The notes below the pieces were generated by a model. It was not told the DNA's origin. It was given only the letters and a program-made list of their open reading frames with translations, and did no database searches. Below, piece after piece: positions 49,605 to 58,163 of a stretch of 64,000 bases of DNA. Each line of letters begins with the position of its first letter. Position 1 is the first letter of the stretch. Origin of the DNA: JAGXQV01 sp964451375 (GTDB lineage: Bacteria; Pseudomonadota; Gammaproteobacteria; Burkholderiales; Sulfuricellaceae); contig CAYVIN010000001.1 of assembly GCA_964451375.1 (NCBI GenBank), forward strand, positions 71,931-135,930, given 5' to 3'. A program made the translations under genes and the position numbers.

Positions 49605-50816
49605 ATGACCGAATCAGCCGCTAGCAAACCTCCCCAACTCGACCTCCCCCTATTATCCCTGCCGATGCTGGCGGTTCTCGCCGCGCAGTTCCTTTCCGCG
49701 CTGGGCGACAACGCCTTGCTGGTGGCGGCTATCGGCCTCGTCAAGGCGCAGGGCGAGGCGGGCTTGATTCCGCTGTTGCAGGAGTTTTTCGTGATTCCCT
49801 ACATCTTCTTAGCACCCTTCGTCGGGCCGTTGGCCGATACCCTGCCCAAGGGGCGGGTGATGTTTCTCGCCAACGGCTGCAAGCTGGCGGGGGCCGGGAT
49901 GATGTTCGCCGGGGTCAATCCGCTGGCCGCTTACGGGCTGGTGGGGATGGGCGCGGCGGCGTATTCGCCGGCGAAATACGGCATCCTTTCGCAGTTCTTC
50001 GGCCCGGAAAAACTCGTGAAGGCCAATGGGATGCTGGAGGCCTCGACCATCGTGGCGATTCTGCTCGGCGTGGTGGCGGGCGGGCTGCTTGCCGACACTT
50101 CGTTGAACGCCGCGTTTCTCGGGGTGATAGCCGCGTATTTCCTGGCGGCGCTATTCAACCTGCTGATTCCGCGCCTGCCGCCCGAGCATCCGCTGGGGCA
50201 TTTCAACCCGCTGATCCTGCTGAGCGATTTCGCCGCTGCGCTGAAAACCATGCTGCGCTGCGGTGATACGCGCTTTTCGCTGATCGGCACCAGCGTGTTC
50301 TGGGGTACCGGCACCACCTTGCGCCTGATGTTGTTCGCCTGGGTGCCGGCGGTGTTGTTGATCAGCGATAACCAGATGCCCGCCAACCTGATGGGGGTGG
50401 TGTCGGTGGGTATCGTGTTCGGCGCGGTGATCGCGGGGATGTTGATCAGCCTCGACAAGGTCAACCGCGCCTTGATCGGCGGCCTGCTGCTCGGCCCGCT
50501 GGTGCTGCTGATCGCCCACGTCACCGCGCTGCCGCCGGCGGTGGTGCTGCTGGTGGCGGTGGGGGTGGCCGGCGGGGCGTTCGTGGTGCCGCTCAACGCC
50601 TTGTTGCAGGAGCGCGGCCACCACAGCGTCGGCGCGGGGCGGGCGCTGGCGGTGCAAAATCTTTTTGAAAACGGCGCGATGCTGATTTTCGTTGGCGCGT
50701 ATAGCTTGTGCGTACATTGGGGGATTTCGGTGACTGCCACCATGAGCGGCTTCGGTGTCGTGGTTTTGGTGGGAATCGCTGGGTTGGGATTGATGCGGAT
50801 GCGGAGCGGCCGGTAA
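49605..50816 (+). CDS. lplT: lysophospholipid transporter (LplT-like)
   Basis: A 403-aa major-facilitator protein with about 12 membrane helices. FLSALGDNALLVAAI is the opening of LplT proteins and PFVGPLADTLPKGRVMFLANGCKL the conserved first cytoplasmic loop. LplT flips lysophospholipids inward for re-acylation by Aas. The Aas-like gene at 44347 is on the same strand but about 3 kb away, with mobile DNA and toxin genes in between. Confidence 0.85.
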   Translation: MTESAASKPPQLDLPLLSLPMLAVLAAQFLSALGDNALLVAAIGLVKAQGEAGLIPLLQEFFVIPYIFLAPFVGPLADTLPKGRVMFLANGCKLAGAGMMFAGVNPLAAYGLVGMGAAAYSPAKYGILSQFFGPEKLVKANGMLEASTIVAILLGVVAGGLLADTSLNAAFLGVIAAYFLAALFNLLIPRLPPEHPLGHFNPLILLSDFAAALKTMLRCGDTRFSLIGTSVFWGTGTTLRLMLFAWVPAVLLISDNQMPANLMGVVSVGIVFGAVIAGMLISLDKVNRALIGGLLLGPLVLLIAHVTALPPAVVLLVAVGVAGGAFVVPLNALLQERGHHSVGAGRALAVQNLFENGAMLIFVGAYSLCVHWGISVTATMSGFGVVVLVGIAGLGLMRMRSGR

Positions 50817-50880
50817 GGGTGGTTGCGCCGCACGTGAACAGGGGTACGGCAACCCCGCAACACAAAATAAGGAACCAAAC

Positions 50881-51165
50881 ATGAATACGTTCTGGCAAAT
50901 CATCTGGGTAATGGTGAAGGTCTCTCTGTTTGGCATGGCGCTGCTGCTGATGTTTGGCGGCGGGGCGTGTGGCGTATTTTTTGTTTTCGCCGGATTCAGC
51001 GACCATTCGATGATGGGTTGGGGCTTGCTGGCATTGTTTGGCGCGGTGGTGAGCGGGGTGGTTGCGGTGAAAATCGCCAAATCCTTCAAGAACCGCCCCG
51101 CGCAACAGCCGCCCGCCAATCAGCCGCCGCCCGACGATGGTAGCGGCTGGAGCAAGCCGGAATAA
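50881..51165 (+). CDS. small membrane protein, unknown function
   Basis: A 94-aa protein with two membrane helices (VMVKVSLFGMALLLMFGGGAC and MMGWGLLALFGAVVSGVVAVKI) and a Pro/Gln-rich cytoplasmic tail (PAQQPPANQPPPDD). AAGGAACC precedes the ATG. No family recognised. Confidence 0.7.
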   Translation: MNTFWQIIWVMVKVSLFGMALLLMFGGGACGVFFVFAGFSDHSMMGWGLLALFGAVVSGVVAVKIAKSFKNRPAQQPPANQPPPDDGSGWSKPE

Positions 51166-51214
51166 ATCAACGCCGCCGGTTATGGCGTGATATCTGCAAA
51201 TCAGGGAGGCAGTT

Positions 51215-53983
51215 ATGTGGATAATCGGTTTTCTGGTTGGCGCGTTTTTCGGGGTGCTTTCCGGCAACCCGGCGCTGACGCTGGGCGGCGGGGTTCTCGG
51301 TATGCTGGTGGCGGGGGTGCTGAGCGCCAAAACCGAGGCGCGGGAAAAGGAATGGCTGGCTTTGAACAAACGCCTGGATCGTCTCGAAACCCGTCTGGAG
51401 GAAATCGAGGCGCAATTGGCGCAGCCCGCCGCCGCGCCGCGTGGCGAGGATGTGCAGCACGCTGCCCGGATGGCGACAGCGCCGGTGGTGGAGGCGTACG
51501 CCACGGCGGATGAATTGCCGCCCGCCATTCCGGGGCCGGAGTTGCCATGGCTGCACCCGGAACTGGAATTGCTGCGGCGCAACCCGGAACCGGAGTCGCC
51601 GCAGCCTCAACCGGCACCGGAATTGAAGCGGCAGCCGGAAATAAAGCGCCCCCAGCCGACAACGGCAAGCCCGGCGCACCCCGCCGCTGTGGAGTCCGAA
51701 CCCGGCTGGTGGGCGCGTTTGTTTCAGGGTAATCCGCTCGCCATGGTCGGGGTGGTGCTGCTGTTTTTCGGTATCGCTTCGGCGCTCAAGGTGGCGGCGG
51801 AACATGCGGTGTTTCCGCTGGAAGCGCGGCTTGCGCTGGCGGTTGCCGGTGCGCTGGTTTTGCTGGGGCTGGGCTGGCGCAAGCGCGAAGTCCAACCGAT
51901 GTTTGGCCTGGCGATGCAGGGCGGCGGGATTGCAATCCTGTATCTGCTGGTTTATCTGGCTTTTTCCTATTTCGCGCTGATCGGCGCGCAAGCCGCATTC
52001 GCCGGATTTGCCGTGCTGGGGGCGGGCTGTGTGGCGCTGGCGCTGGCGCAAAACGGGGTGTCGCTGGCGGTGCTGGGCATGGCCGGGGCGTTTGTAGCAC
52101 CCTTGCTGGCGGCGTCGAGCAACGGCGGACAAGTCCTGTTGTTCGGCTATTTCGCCTTGCTCAATCTGGTTGTGCTGGGCCTCGTCTGGCTCAAGGACTG
52201 GCGGGCGCTGAGCCGCACCGGTTTTATTTTTACTTTTCTGATCGGGTTGGCGTGGGGGCTGGATTTTTACCGCCCGGTCGATTTCGCGGTTTCCGAATTT
52301 TTCCTGGTGCTGTTTTTCCTCTGGTATTCGCTCGCCCCGCTGCTCGCGGCGTGGCGGCAAGCGCCCGGCGCATGGGCGCTGAGCGACGGCATCCTGCTCT
52401 TCGGTGTGCCGCTGGCGGCGTTGGGGCTACAGGTGGGCGTGGTGCGGCACCTGCCCGACGGGCTGGCGTGGAGCAGTTTTGCGGCGGGGCTATATTACCT
52501 GGCGCTGGCGTGGAGCGCGCGGCGCATCGACGAGGAAATCCTGCGCCGCGTTTATCTGGCGACCGGCGCGGTGCTGCTGGCGCTGGCGGTTCCGCTGGCG
52601 TTTGATGCGGCTGTCACCGCCGCGTTCTGGGCGCTGGGCGGCGCGGGCCTGATCCGCCTGGGGCTGCTGCGCGAGGATAGCCGTTCGCAAACTCTCGGCG
52701 CGGCGCTGCAATTTCTCGCCGGGGCCTATTTCCTGGTGTGCTGGTCGCAATCCGGCCCGTTTCCGCCGCTGCCGCCGGGCGAGGTGTTGCCGGGCATGAT
52801 CGTTCTCGCGGTATCCGGGCTGGTCAGCGCTTATTGGCTGCTGCGCGAACGCAGCGCGGACGCGCTCCTGACCTGGTGGGGACTGTTCTGGTGGTTTGCC
52901 GCGCTGAGCTGGATCATGCAACGTTATTTCGACGGCGCTGTGGCGCTGTCCGGCTGGGTGGGCGGTGCCGCCATCTCGGTCGCGCTCATGGAAACCGCCG
53001 GAACTCGCCTGGAATGGCCGGCCCTGCGCCAGCCAGCGTTTTTGCTGGGGCCAGCGCTGGCGGGTGTGGCCTTATTGGCGTTCCCGCTCCACGGGCATTT
53101 GTTGCAGGGGTTCATGGCGCTGTTTTTCCCGCTCGCCTTGCTGGTTTTTTATGGCGTCCTGCGCCGTCAGGAAGACGCCGAGGTAGCGGTGTTCCCCCTG
53201 TTTTCCCACTACGGCGCGGCCTGGCTGGTGATGGCGCTGCTGCCGCTGGAACTGGCGTGGTTCGCCGGACACTGGTGGCCGGGCGTAGCACTATGGCCGG
53301 TACTGGCGTGGGGGGCCAGCGCCGCCGCGCTGGTGTGGGTGACGCAAGCCGGGCTGCGGCGCGGCGTCTGGCCGTTTTGCGCACACCCGGAAGCCTATCT
53401 GGAAACCATCCTCCTGCCGGCGCTGGTGTTGGCCATCCTCTGGCCGTTCTACGCCAATTTCACCCAGTCCGGCGCATGGGGATTGCCCTACCTGCCTCTG
53501 CTTAATCCGCTCGACGGGGTGTTGCTCGCGGTTATTTTCAGCCTGTTGCGCTGGCGCGCGGCGAGTCTGGAGATACAAAACGGCAACCCCAGCGATGTCG
53601 TGCGTTTCGTTCAGGTCGTCCTGGCGGCTCAAATCGTTGTCGGCATCAGCGCCCTCGCCGCACGGATCACCCATTTCTGGGGCGGCGTAGCCTTCCAGCC
53701 CGATGCGCTGTTCCGTTCCGCATTGTTCCAGGGCTTGTTATCGCTGCTCTGGACACTCACCGCGCTGGGCCTGATGGTCTATGCCGCGCGCGCCGGGCGG
53801 CGCAGCCTGTGGTTCGGCGGTTTCGGACTACTGGTGGCGGTCGGACTGAAACTCATGCTGGTCGATCTGGCGAACGCCGGGACGCTGACCTGGAGCCTGT
53901 CCCTGATCGGCGTGGCATTACTGGTGATCACCGGCAGCTATTTCGCGCCGCTACCCCCCAAAGAAGACGAGGCGGCAGCGTGA
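51215..53983 (+). CDS. DUF2339 multi-pass membrane protein
   Basis: A 922-aa protein. A glycine-rich first helix and a short coiled coil (KEWLALNKRLDRLETRLEEIEAQLAQ) lead to a Pro-rich stretch and then more than 20 predicted membrane helices, beginning with WWARLFQGNPLAMVGVVLLFFGIASALK, the DUF2339 landmark. GGGAGG precedes the ATG. Function is unknown for the family. It overlaps the next (Lgt-like) gene by 4 bases, so the two are one operon. Confidence 0.85.
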   Translation: MWIIGFLVGAFFGVLSGNPALTLGGGVLGMLVAGVLSAKTEAREKEWLALNKRLDRLETRLEEIEAQLAQPAAAPRGEDVQHAARMATAPVVEAYATADELPPAIPGPELPWLHPELELLRRNPEPESPQPQPAPELKRQPEIKRPQPTTASPAHPAAVESEPGWWARLFQGNPLAMVGVVLLFFGIASALKVAAEHAVFPLEARLALAVAGALVLLGLGWRKREVQPMFGLAMQGGGIAILYLLVYLAFSYFALIGAQAAFAGFAVLGAGCVALALAQNGVSLAVLGMAGAFVAPLLAASSNGGQVLLFGYFALLNLVVLGLVWLKDWRALSRTGFIFTFLIGLAWGLDFYRPVDFAVSEFFLVLFFLWYSLAPLLAAWRQAPGAWALSDGILLFGVPLAALGLQVGVVRHLPDGLAWSSFAAGLYYLALAWSARRIDEEILRRVYLATGAVLLALAVPLAFDAAVTAAFWALGGAGLIRLGLLREDSRSQTLGAALQFLAGAYFLVCWSQSGPFPPLPPGEVLPGMIVLAVSGLVSAYWLLRERSADALLTWWGLFWWFAALSWIMQRYFDGAVALSGWVGGAAISVALMETAGTRLEWPALRQPAFLLGPALAGVALLAFPLHGHLLQGFMALFFPLALLVFYGVLRRQEDAEVAVFPLFSHYGAAWLVMALLPLELAWFAGHWWPGVALWPVLAWGASAAALVWVTQAGLRRGVWPFCAHPEAYLETILLPALVLAILWPFYANFTQSGAWGLPYLPLLNPLDGVLLAVIFSLLRWRAASLEIQNGNPSDVVRFVQVVLAAQIVVGISALAARITHFWGGVAFQPDALFRSALFQGLLSLLWTLTALGLMVYAARAGRRSLWFGGFGLLVAVGLKLMLVDLANAGTLTWSLSLIGVALLVITGSYFAPLPPKEDEAAA

Positions 53984-54738
53984 TCCCCGGCCTTGATCCA
54001 CACCTCGTCCACGCCTTTTTCGAGGCGTTGGGGATATTCCTCGGGGTGCGTTATTACTGGACGTTGCGCCGCGCGGCGAGCGGCCAGGGCATGTTGTCCG
54101 GGGTGAATTACGCCGTGCTGGTCGGTTGCCTGCTGGGCGCGGCCATCGGCAACAAGGCGGTGTTCTGGATCGAAATGCCGCACCTGTTCGCCGACCACGG
54201 TCAGGGACTGAGCCTGTTGCTGTCCGGGCAATCCATGGTGGGCGGGCTGCTCGGCGGACTGATCGGCGTGGAAATCGCCAAGCTGGTTTCCGGTCATCGC
54301 CAATCCACCGGGGATTTGTTCGTTTTCCCGGTGTTGCTCGGCCTGATGGTCGGACGGGTCGGTTGTTTCCTCGCCGGGCTGGATGACGCGACTTACGGCA
54401 TCCCCACTGCGTTGCCGTGGGGTGTGGATTTCGGCGACGGCATCCCGCGCCATCCCACCCAAGTTTATGAAATCGCCTTTGCCGCTACGCTGTGGTGGGG
54501 GCTGGCAAAATTGAAGCCGGCCCTCGCATCCCAGCCCGGTCTGTTGTTCAAGCTGATGCTGGCGAGTTATCTGGCCTGGCGGTTCGGCGTGGATTTTTTG
54601 AAACCGGTTCCCTACGCCTATCCGCTCGATTTATCGGGCATCCAGTGGGTATGTGTGGTGGCGCTGGTTTTGTATGTACCGCTGGTAGCCGGGCAGCTTC
54701 GCCGACTCACCTATCCAACCCGCCATGTTAGTGGTTAG
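53980..54738 (+). CDS. prolipoprotein diacylglyceryl transferase-like (Lgt family)
   Basis: A 252-aa membrane protein starting at GTG 53980 (overlap GTGA with the DUF2339 gene). HLVHAFFEALGIFLGVRYY, the GGLLGGLIGVE segment and LLGLMVGRVGCFLAGLDD resemble Lgt, including the region of its catalytic Arg and a conserved Asp-Asp; RHPTQVYE is the Lgt HPTQLYE motif. It is shorter than canonical Lgt and misses some of its N-terminal residues, so it may act on another substrate. It is followed 58 bases later by the tetraether-synthase-like radical SAM gene. Confidence 0.75.
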   Translation: MIPGLDPHLVHAFFEALGIFLGVRYYWTLRRAASGQGMLSGVNYAVLVGCLLGAAIGNKAVFWIEMPHLFADHGQGLSLLLSGQSMVGGLLGGLIGVEIAKLVSGHRQSTGDLFVFPVLLGLMVGRVGCFLAGLDDATYGIPTALPWGVDFGDGIPRHPTQVYEIAFAATLWWGLAKLKPALASQPGLLFKLMLASYLAWRFGVDFLKPVPYAYPLDLSGIQWVCVVALVLYVPLVAGQLRRLTYPTRHVSG

Positions 54739-54795
54739 TAACCGGGATAAGCAGGCGGGATGGACTTCTATATTTTTGACTAGGGATCATTCCAG

Positions 54796-56157
54796 ATGAG
54801 CCGCAAAAACCGCCCCTACCTGTTTTACGACACCACCGCTTCAGTCTGCTCGACCTGCCTCACGCGGGTGGAAGCGAAAATCCTCGTCCAGGATGACCAG
54901 GTCTATCTGGAAAAATGGTGCCCGGAGCACGGTTTCGAGCGGGTGTTGGTGTGCGACGACGCGGCCTATTACCGCGCCTGCCGCGAGGTCTACGTGAAGG
55001 CCCCGGAGATGCCGGAGCGCTTCAATACGACGATGCGGCGCGGCTGCCCGTTCGACTGCGGGCTGTGCCCCGACCACATGCAGCATTCCTGCCTGTCGGT
55101 GGTGGAAATCACCGACCACTGCAACCTGCGCTGCCCGGTGTGTTACGCCGCTTCCGGGCCGCACCGCGAGAGCCATCGCAGCCTTGCGGAAGTCGAGGCG
55201 ATGCTCGACACCATCGTCGCGAATGAAGGCGAGCCGGATGTGGTGCAGATTTCCGGGGGAGAGCCGACGCTGCACCCGGAATTTTTCGCGATCCTCGACG
55301 CCGCCAAACGCCGCCCGATCCGCCACCTGATGATCAACACCAACGGCCTGCGCATCGCCCGCGAGCCGGACTTCGCCGCGCGTCTCGCCGAGTATCAGCC
55401 GGGCCTGGAAATCTACCTGCAATTCGATTCGCTACGCGATGACGTGCTGCGTGAACTACGCGGTGCAGATTTGGCGAAAATCCATGACCAGGCGCTTGCC
55501 AACCTCGAAGCGGCGGGGCTTTCCACCACGCTGGTGATGACCGTCAAAAAGGGCCTGAACGATGATGAAATCGGCGCGGTAATCCAGCACGGCCTGGGCT
55601 ATGCCTGCGTGCGTGGCGTCACCCTCCAGCCGGTGCAGGAAAGCGGACGCCTGGAAGGCTACGACCCCGCCGTCCACCGCCTCACCGTCAGCGAGATTCG
55701 CCGCGCCATCGCCGCCCAGTCCGGCGTATTCACGCTCGAAGACATCGTCCCGGTGCCCTGCAACCCCGACACCATCGCGATGGGCTACGCGCTGAAACTG
55801 GCCGGGCAAGTCCAGCCGCTGACCCGCTACCTCGACCCGCAAGCCCTGCTCGCCGGGCCGCGCAATACCATCGTCTTTGAACGCGACCCGCACCTCAAGG
55901 AACACCTGTTCCGCCTGCTCTCCACCAACCACAGCCCCGAGTCGCAAGCCAACTGCCTCTCCGACCTGCTGTGCTGCCTGCCCAAGGTTGCCGCGCCGAG
56001 CCTCGGCTATCAAAACGTCTTCCGGGTGCTGATCGTGCAGTTCATGGATGCGCGCAACCTGGACATCCGGGCACTGAAAAAATCGTGCATCCACATGGCG
56101 AGGCCGGATGGGCGGATGATTCCGTTTGAGACTTTTAATTTGTTTTGGCGGGAATGA
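54796..56157 (+). CDS. radical SAM enzyme of the MJ0619/tetraether-lipid-synthase (Tes) family
   Basis: A 453-aa protein. The SAM cluster is CNLRCPVC (Cys109, 113, 116), preceded by Cys-rich elements (Cys18/21, Cys42, Cys84/88/91) that can bind extra metal centres. ISGGEPTLHPE and MINTNGLRI are the radical SAM core, and CIHMARPDGRMIPFETFN is the family end. Archaeal Tes joins lipid tails to form tetraethers; bacterial relatives are mostly unstudied. Its place next to an Lgt-like gene suggests a lipid or lipoprotein substrate. Confidence 0.75.
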   Translation: MSRKNRPYLFYDTTASVCSTCLTRVEAKILVQDDQVYLEKWCPEHGFERVLVCDDAAYYRACREVYVKAPEMPERFNTTMRRGCPFDCGLCPDHMQHSCLSVVEITDHCNLRCPVCYAASGPHRESHRSLAEVEAMLDTIVANEGEPDVVQISGGEPTLHPEFFAILDAAKRRPIRHLMINTNGLRIAREPDFAARLAEYQPGLEIYLQFDSLRDDVLRELRGADLAKIHDQALANLEAAGLSTTLVMTVKKGLNDDEIGAVIQHGLGYACVRGVTLQPVQESGRLEGYDPAVHRLTVSEIRRAIAAQSGVFTLEDIVPVPCNPDTIAMGYALKLAGQVQPLTRYLDPQALLAGPRNTIVFERDPHLKEHLFRLLSTNHSPESQANCLSDLLCCLPKVAAPSLGYQNVFRVLIVQFMDARNLDIRALKKSCIHMARPDGRMIPFETFNLFWRE

Positions 56158-56163
56158 GCAATC

Positions 56164-56859
56164 ATGGATGATTCAGCGGATATTTGGATTACCTGCATCG
56201 GCGATGCCTACAAACAGCCAATCGCCGACTTGGTGGAAAATTTACATCGCCGGTATCCAAGACTCTCGTATATGGAAAAGGACTACTCGCTTCCGATCAT
56301 TCTTCTTTCAGTAGCCATGTTCGAATCCTATATGGCAAGAGCGGCCTATTTGTCTCTTTCACCAGAGGACAGAAAACGCATTCCAGAATTATTTGAAGAA
56401 TCCGTCGTAAAAGGACAACTTAAGACTGGTTATGACATTTTCCAGGATCTATATGCCAGCTACCCGAAAATATCTGAAATCAGGGAAGTGTACGTGTTGA
56501 GGGATGCCTTGACTCACAACCATTTGTGGGAATACACCACCGACGGTGAAGTTATTCGCCGAATTCTTGGTGGCAACAAGGCATATAAAGAAAATGTTGA
56601 TTTTGACACTTTGACCACGAAAACACTCAAGTTGCCGATTCTCCCTGGGCACCAGACTTGGCAAACGGCAAGGTCATGTTTCAAGGCGATTTGGGACGCA
56701 TTTGGATATGTTGAGAGTTCTAAGCCTGTCGACGTACTTTCACGCTGCGGATCGTTCTATGTCCATGTTGGTACAAGCCTTTCGTCTCAATTTCCGGGGC
56801 AACGAACCGTCTCTCTATCTGAGTTGTTCTTGCTTCCGTTACCGAACAAGCAAGCGTAG
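56164..56859 (+). CDS. HEPN-like protein with Rx4H motif
   Basis: A 231-aa, mainly helical protein. VLRDALTHNHLWEY contains Arg-x4-His, the metal-independent RNase motif of HEPN domains; helices before it (LPIILLSVAMFESYMARAA) fit the four-helix bundle. It is of lower GC than its neighbours. It lies 6 bases after the Tes-like gene but is probably unrelated; a ParD-like gene follows by 12 bases, so the pair may be a toxin-antitoxin module. Confidence 0.5.
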   Translation: MDDSADIWITCIGDAYKQPIADLVENLHRRYPRLSYMEKDYSLPIILLSVAMFESYMARAAYLSLSPEDRKRIPELFEESVVKGQLKTGYDIFQDLYASYPKISEIREVYVLRDALTHNHLWEYTTDGEVIRRILGGNKAYKENVDFDTLTTKTLKLPILPGHQTWQTARSCFKAIWDAFGYVESSKPVDVLSRCGSFYVHVGTSLSSQFPGQRTVSLSELFLLPLPNKQA

Positions 56860-56871
56860 GCTAATACCACC

Positions 56872-57099
56872 ATGAAGTCTTCCATCCGCATCTCCAAAAC
56901 CCTCTATAACCAAGCCCGCATCGCTGTCGCCAGCGAGCAGCGCACGATAGGCGGTCAGATCGAATATTGGGCGAAGGTTGGGCGGGCTGCGCTGGACAAT
57001 CCCGACCTGCCGGTCGGTTTCATTGCGGAATCGCTCATCAGCATGGCTGAACCGCGTAGCGAAACGGTTCCCTTCATTCCGCGCAGTCGGACGATTTGA
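56872..57099 (+). CDS. ParD-like antitoxin
   Basis: A 75-aa protein. MKSSIRISKTLYNQARIAVASEQRTIGGQIEYWAKVGRAALDNPDLP matches the ParD-like family. It follows the HEPN-like gene by 12 bases. No ParE follows: the next 170 bases hold only a fragmentary frame (SLVYDRNPRRLSFASVDRAGF) that might be leftover. Confidence 0.65.
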   Translation: MKSSIRISKTLYNQARIAVASEQRTIGGQIEYWAKVGRAALDNPDLPVGFIAESLISMAEPRSETVPFIPRSRTI

Positions 57100-57267
57100 C
57101 TGGGGCAATCTCCGCCGGGACTTGCGCACTCAGCACAGTCTCGTCTATGACCGTAACCCTCGCCGGTTGAGCTTCGCCTCGGTGGATCGCGCCGGCTTCG
57201 CGGACACCTGCCAGGAGTTCCTGAAAATTCGTTTCATCCACTGGCGAATTTCCTGACTGCGTAGTTA

Positions 57268-57675
57268 TCACCCCACCCAATTCTCGATTTTCAAACCGTC
57301 GATCCGGGCAAGTTCGCGTTCATTATTGGTCACCAAAACCCAGCCTTCGGCGAGGGCGTGGGCGGCAATCCACAGGTCATTGTTGCCTATCGGTTGCCCC
57401 GTCTTTTGGAGAGCGGCGCGTATCCGTCCATAGTGTTCGCCAGCCGATTCCGGCAGGGCGGCTACCTGTATGGCGCTTTGCAGTTGGTCGAGCGTGGTTA
57501 TCGCCTTTTCGCGCGCCGAGCTTTTTTCCGCGCCGAAACGCAGCTCGCCGAAGGTGATTACCGACATCGCAAGTTCACAGGCGCTATGGCGGGCGAAGCG
57601 TTCGCGCACGGCGGAGGGATTGTGCTTGGCGATGTAGATGCAGATGTTGGTGTCCAGCAGGTAACGAATCGCCAT
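57268..57675 (-). CDS. vapC: VapC-type PIN toxin
   Basis: A 135-aa RNase toxin. RYLLDTNICIYIAK (Asp8), SVITFGELRFGAEKS (Glu), and IGNNDLWIAAHALAEGWVLVTNNERE hold the four acidic residues of VapC. The ATG at 57675 shares a base with the stop of vapB (TGATG), so translation is coupled. Expected to cleave initiator tRNA or rRNA when freed. Confidence 0.9.
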   Translation of the reverse strand: MAIRYLLDTNICIYIAKHNPSAVRERFARHSACELAMSVITFGELRFGAEKSSAREKAITTLDQLQSAIQVAALPESAGEHYGRIRAALQKTGQPIGNNDLWIAAHALAEGWVLVTNNERELARIDGLKIENWVG

Positions 57676-57905
57676 CACAGCGCCTCGCGTTCCTGTGGCG
57701 GTGCGTCTTCGCGGCCTTCGGCCATGAAGTCTGCCGGGAGGCTGGCGAGCGCGTCAAAAATCGCGGCGGCGCTGGCAGGACGCTCGCGCAGGACGATCTC
57801 ATCGCCACGGCGAAAGATTTCAACCTGATCGACGCTGAAACGGAATTCTTTCGGCAGACGCACGGCCTGGCTGTTGCCGGACTGAAAAACGCGCGCATAG
57901 GTCAT
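57675..57905 (-). CDS. vapB: VapB-type AbrB antitoxin
   Basis: A 76-aa protein: MTYARVFQSGNSQAVRLPKEFRF is the swapped-hairpin AbrB DNA-binding fold, and DFMAEGREDAPPQ the C-terminal toxin-binding tail. GGAGG lies 5 bases before the ATG at 57905. A dyad at 57926-57942 is the likely operator. Confidence 0.9.
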   Translation of the reverse strand: MTYARVFQSGNSQAVRLPKEFRFSVDQVEIFRRGDEIVLRERPASAAAIFDALASLPADFMAEGREDAPPQEREAL

Positions 57906-57925
57906 CAATACCTCCGACGGAAAAT

Positions 57926-57942
57926 ATATACATTGAGTATAT
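57926..57942 (-). promoter_or_regulatory. VapBC operator
   Basis: ATATAC-N5-GTATAT, perfect 6-base arms 21 bases upstream of vapB. Its TA-rich half-sites fit the autoregulatory site of an AbrB-type antitoxin. Confidence 0.55.
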
Positions 57943-58163
57943 CCGCCCCGCAAAGGATTTCAAGTTCAGTGACCACCAAGCATACGACTGGGTAACGAAT
58001 ATTGCCCTGCGTGTAAGTTGCGACAACCCGCTGGGGATTCGCGCATTCGCCCCCAAAGCAACACCAAACCCCCCCGGCTCAACCGCCTACCCGTTACAAT
58101 GCGCTGTCGTTTGGCGCGCCACAACTGATCATCTTGCTGACCATCATCCCGGAGACGTTTGAA

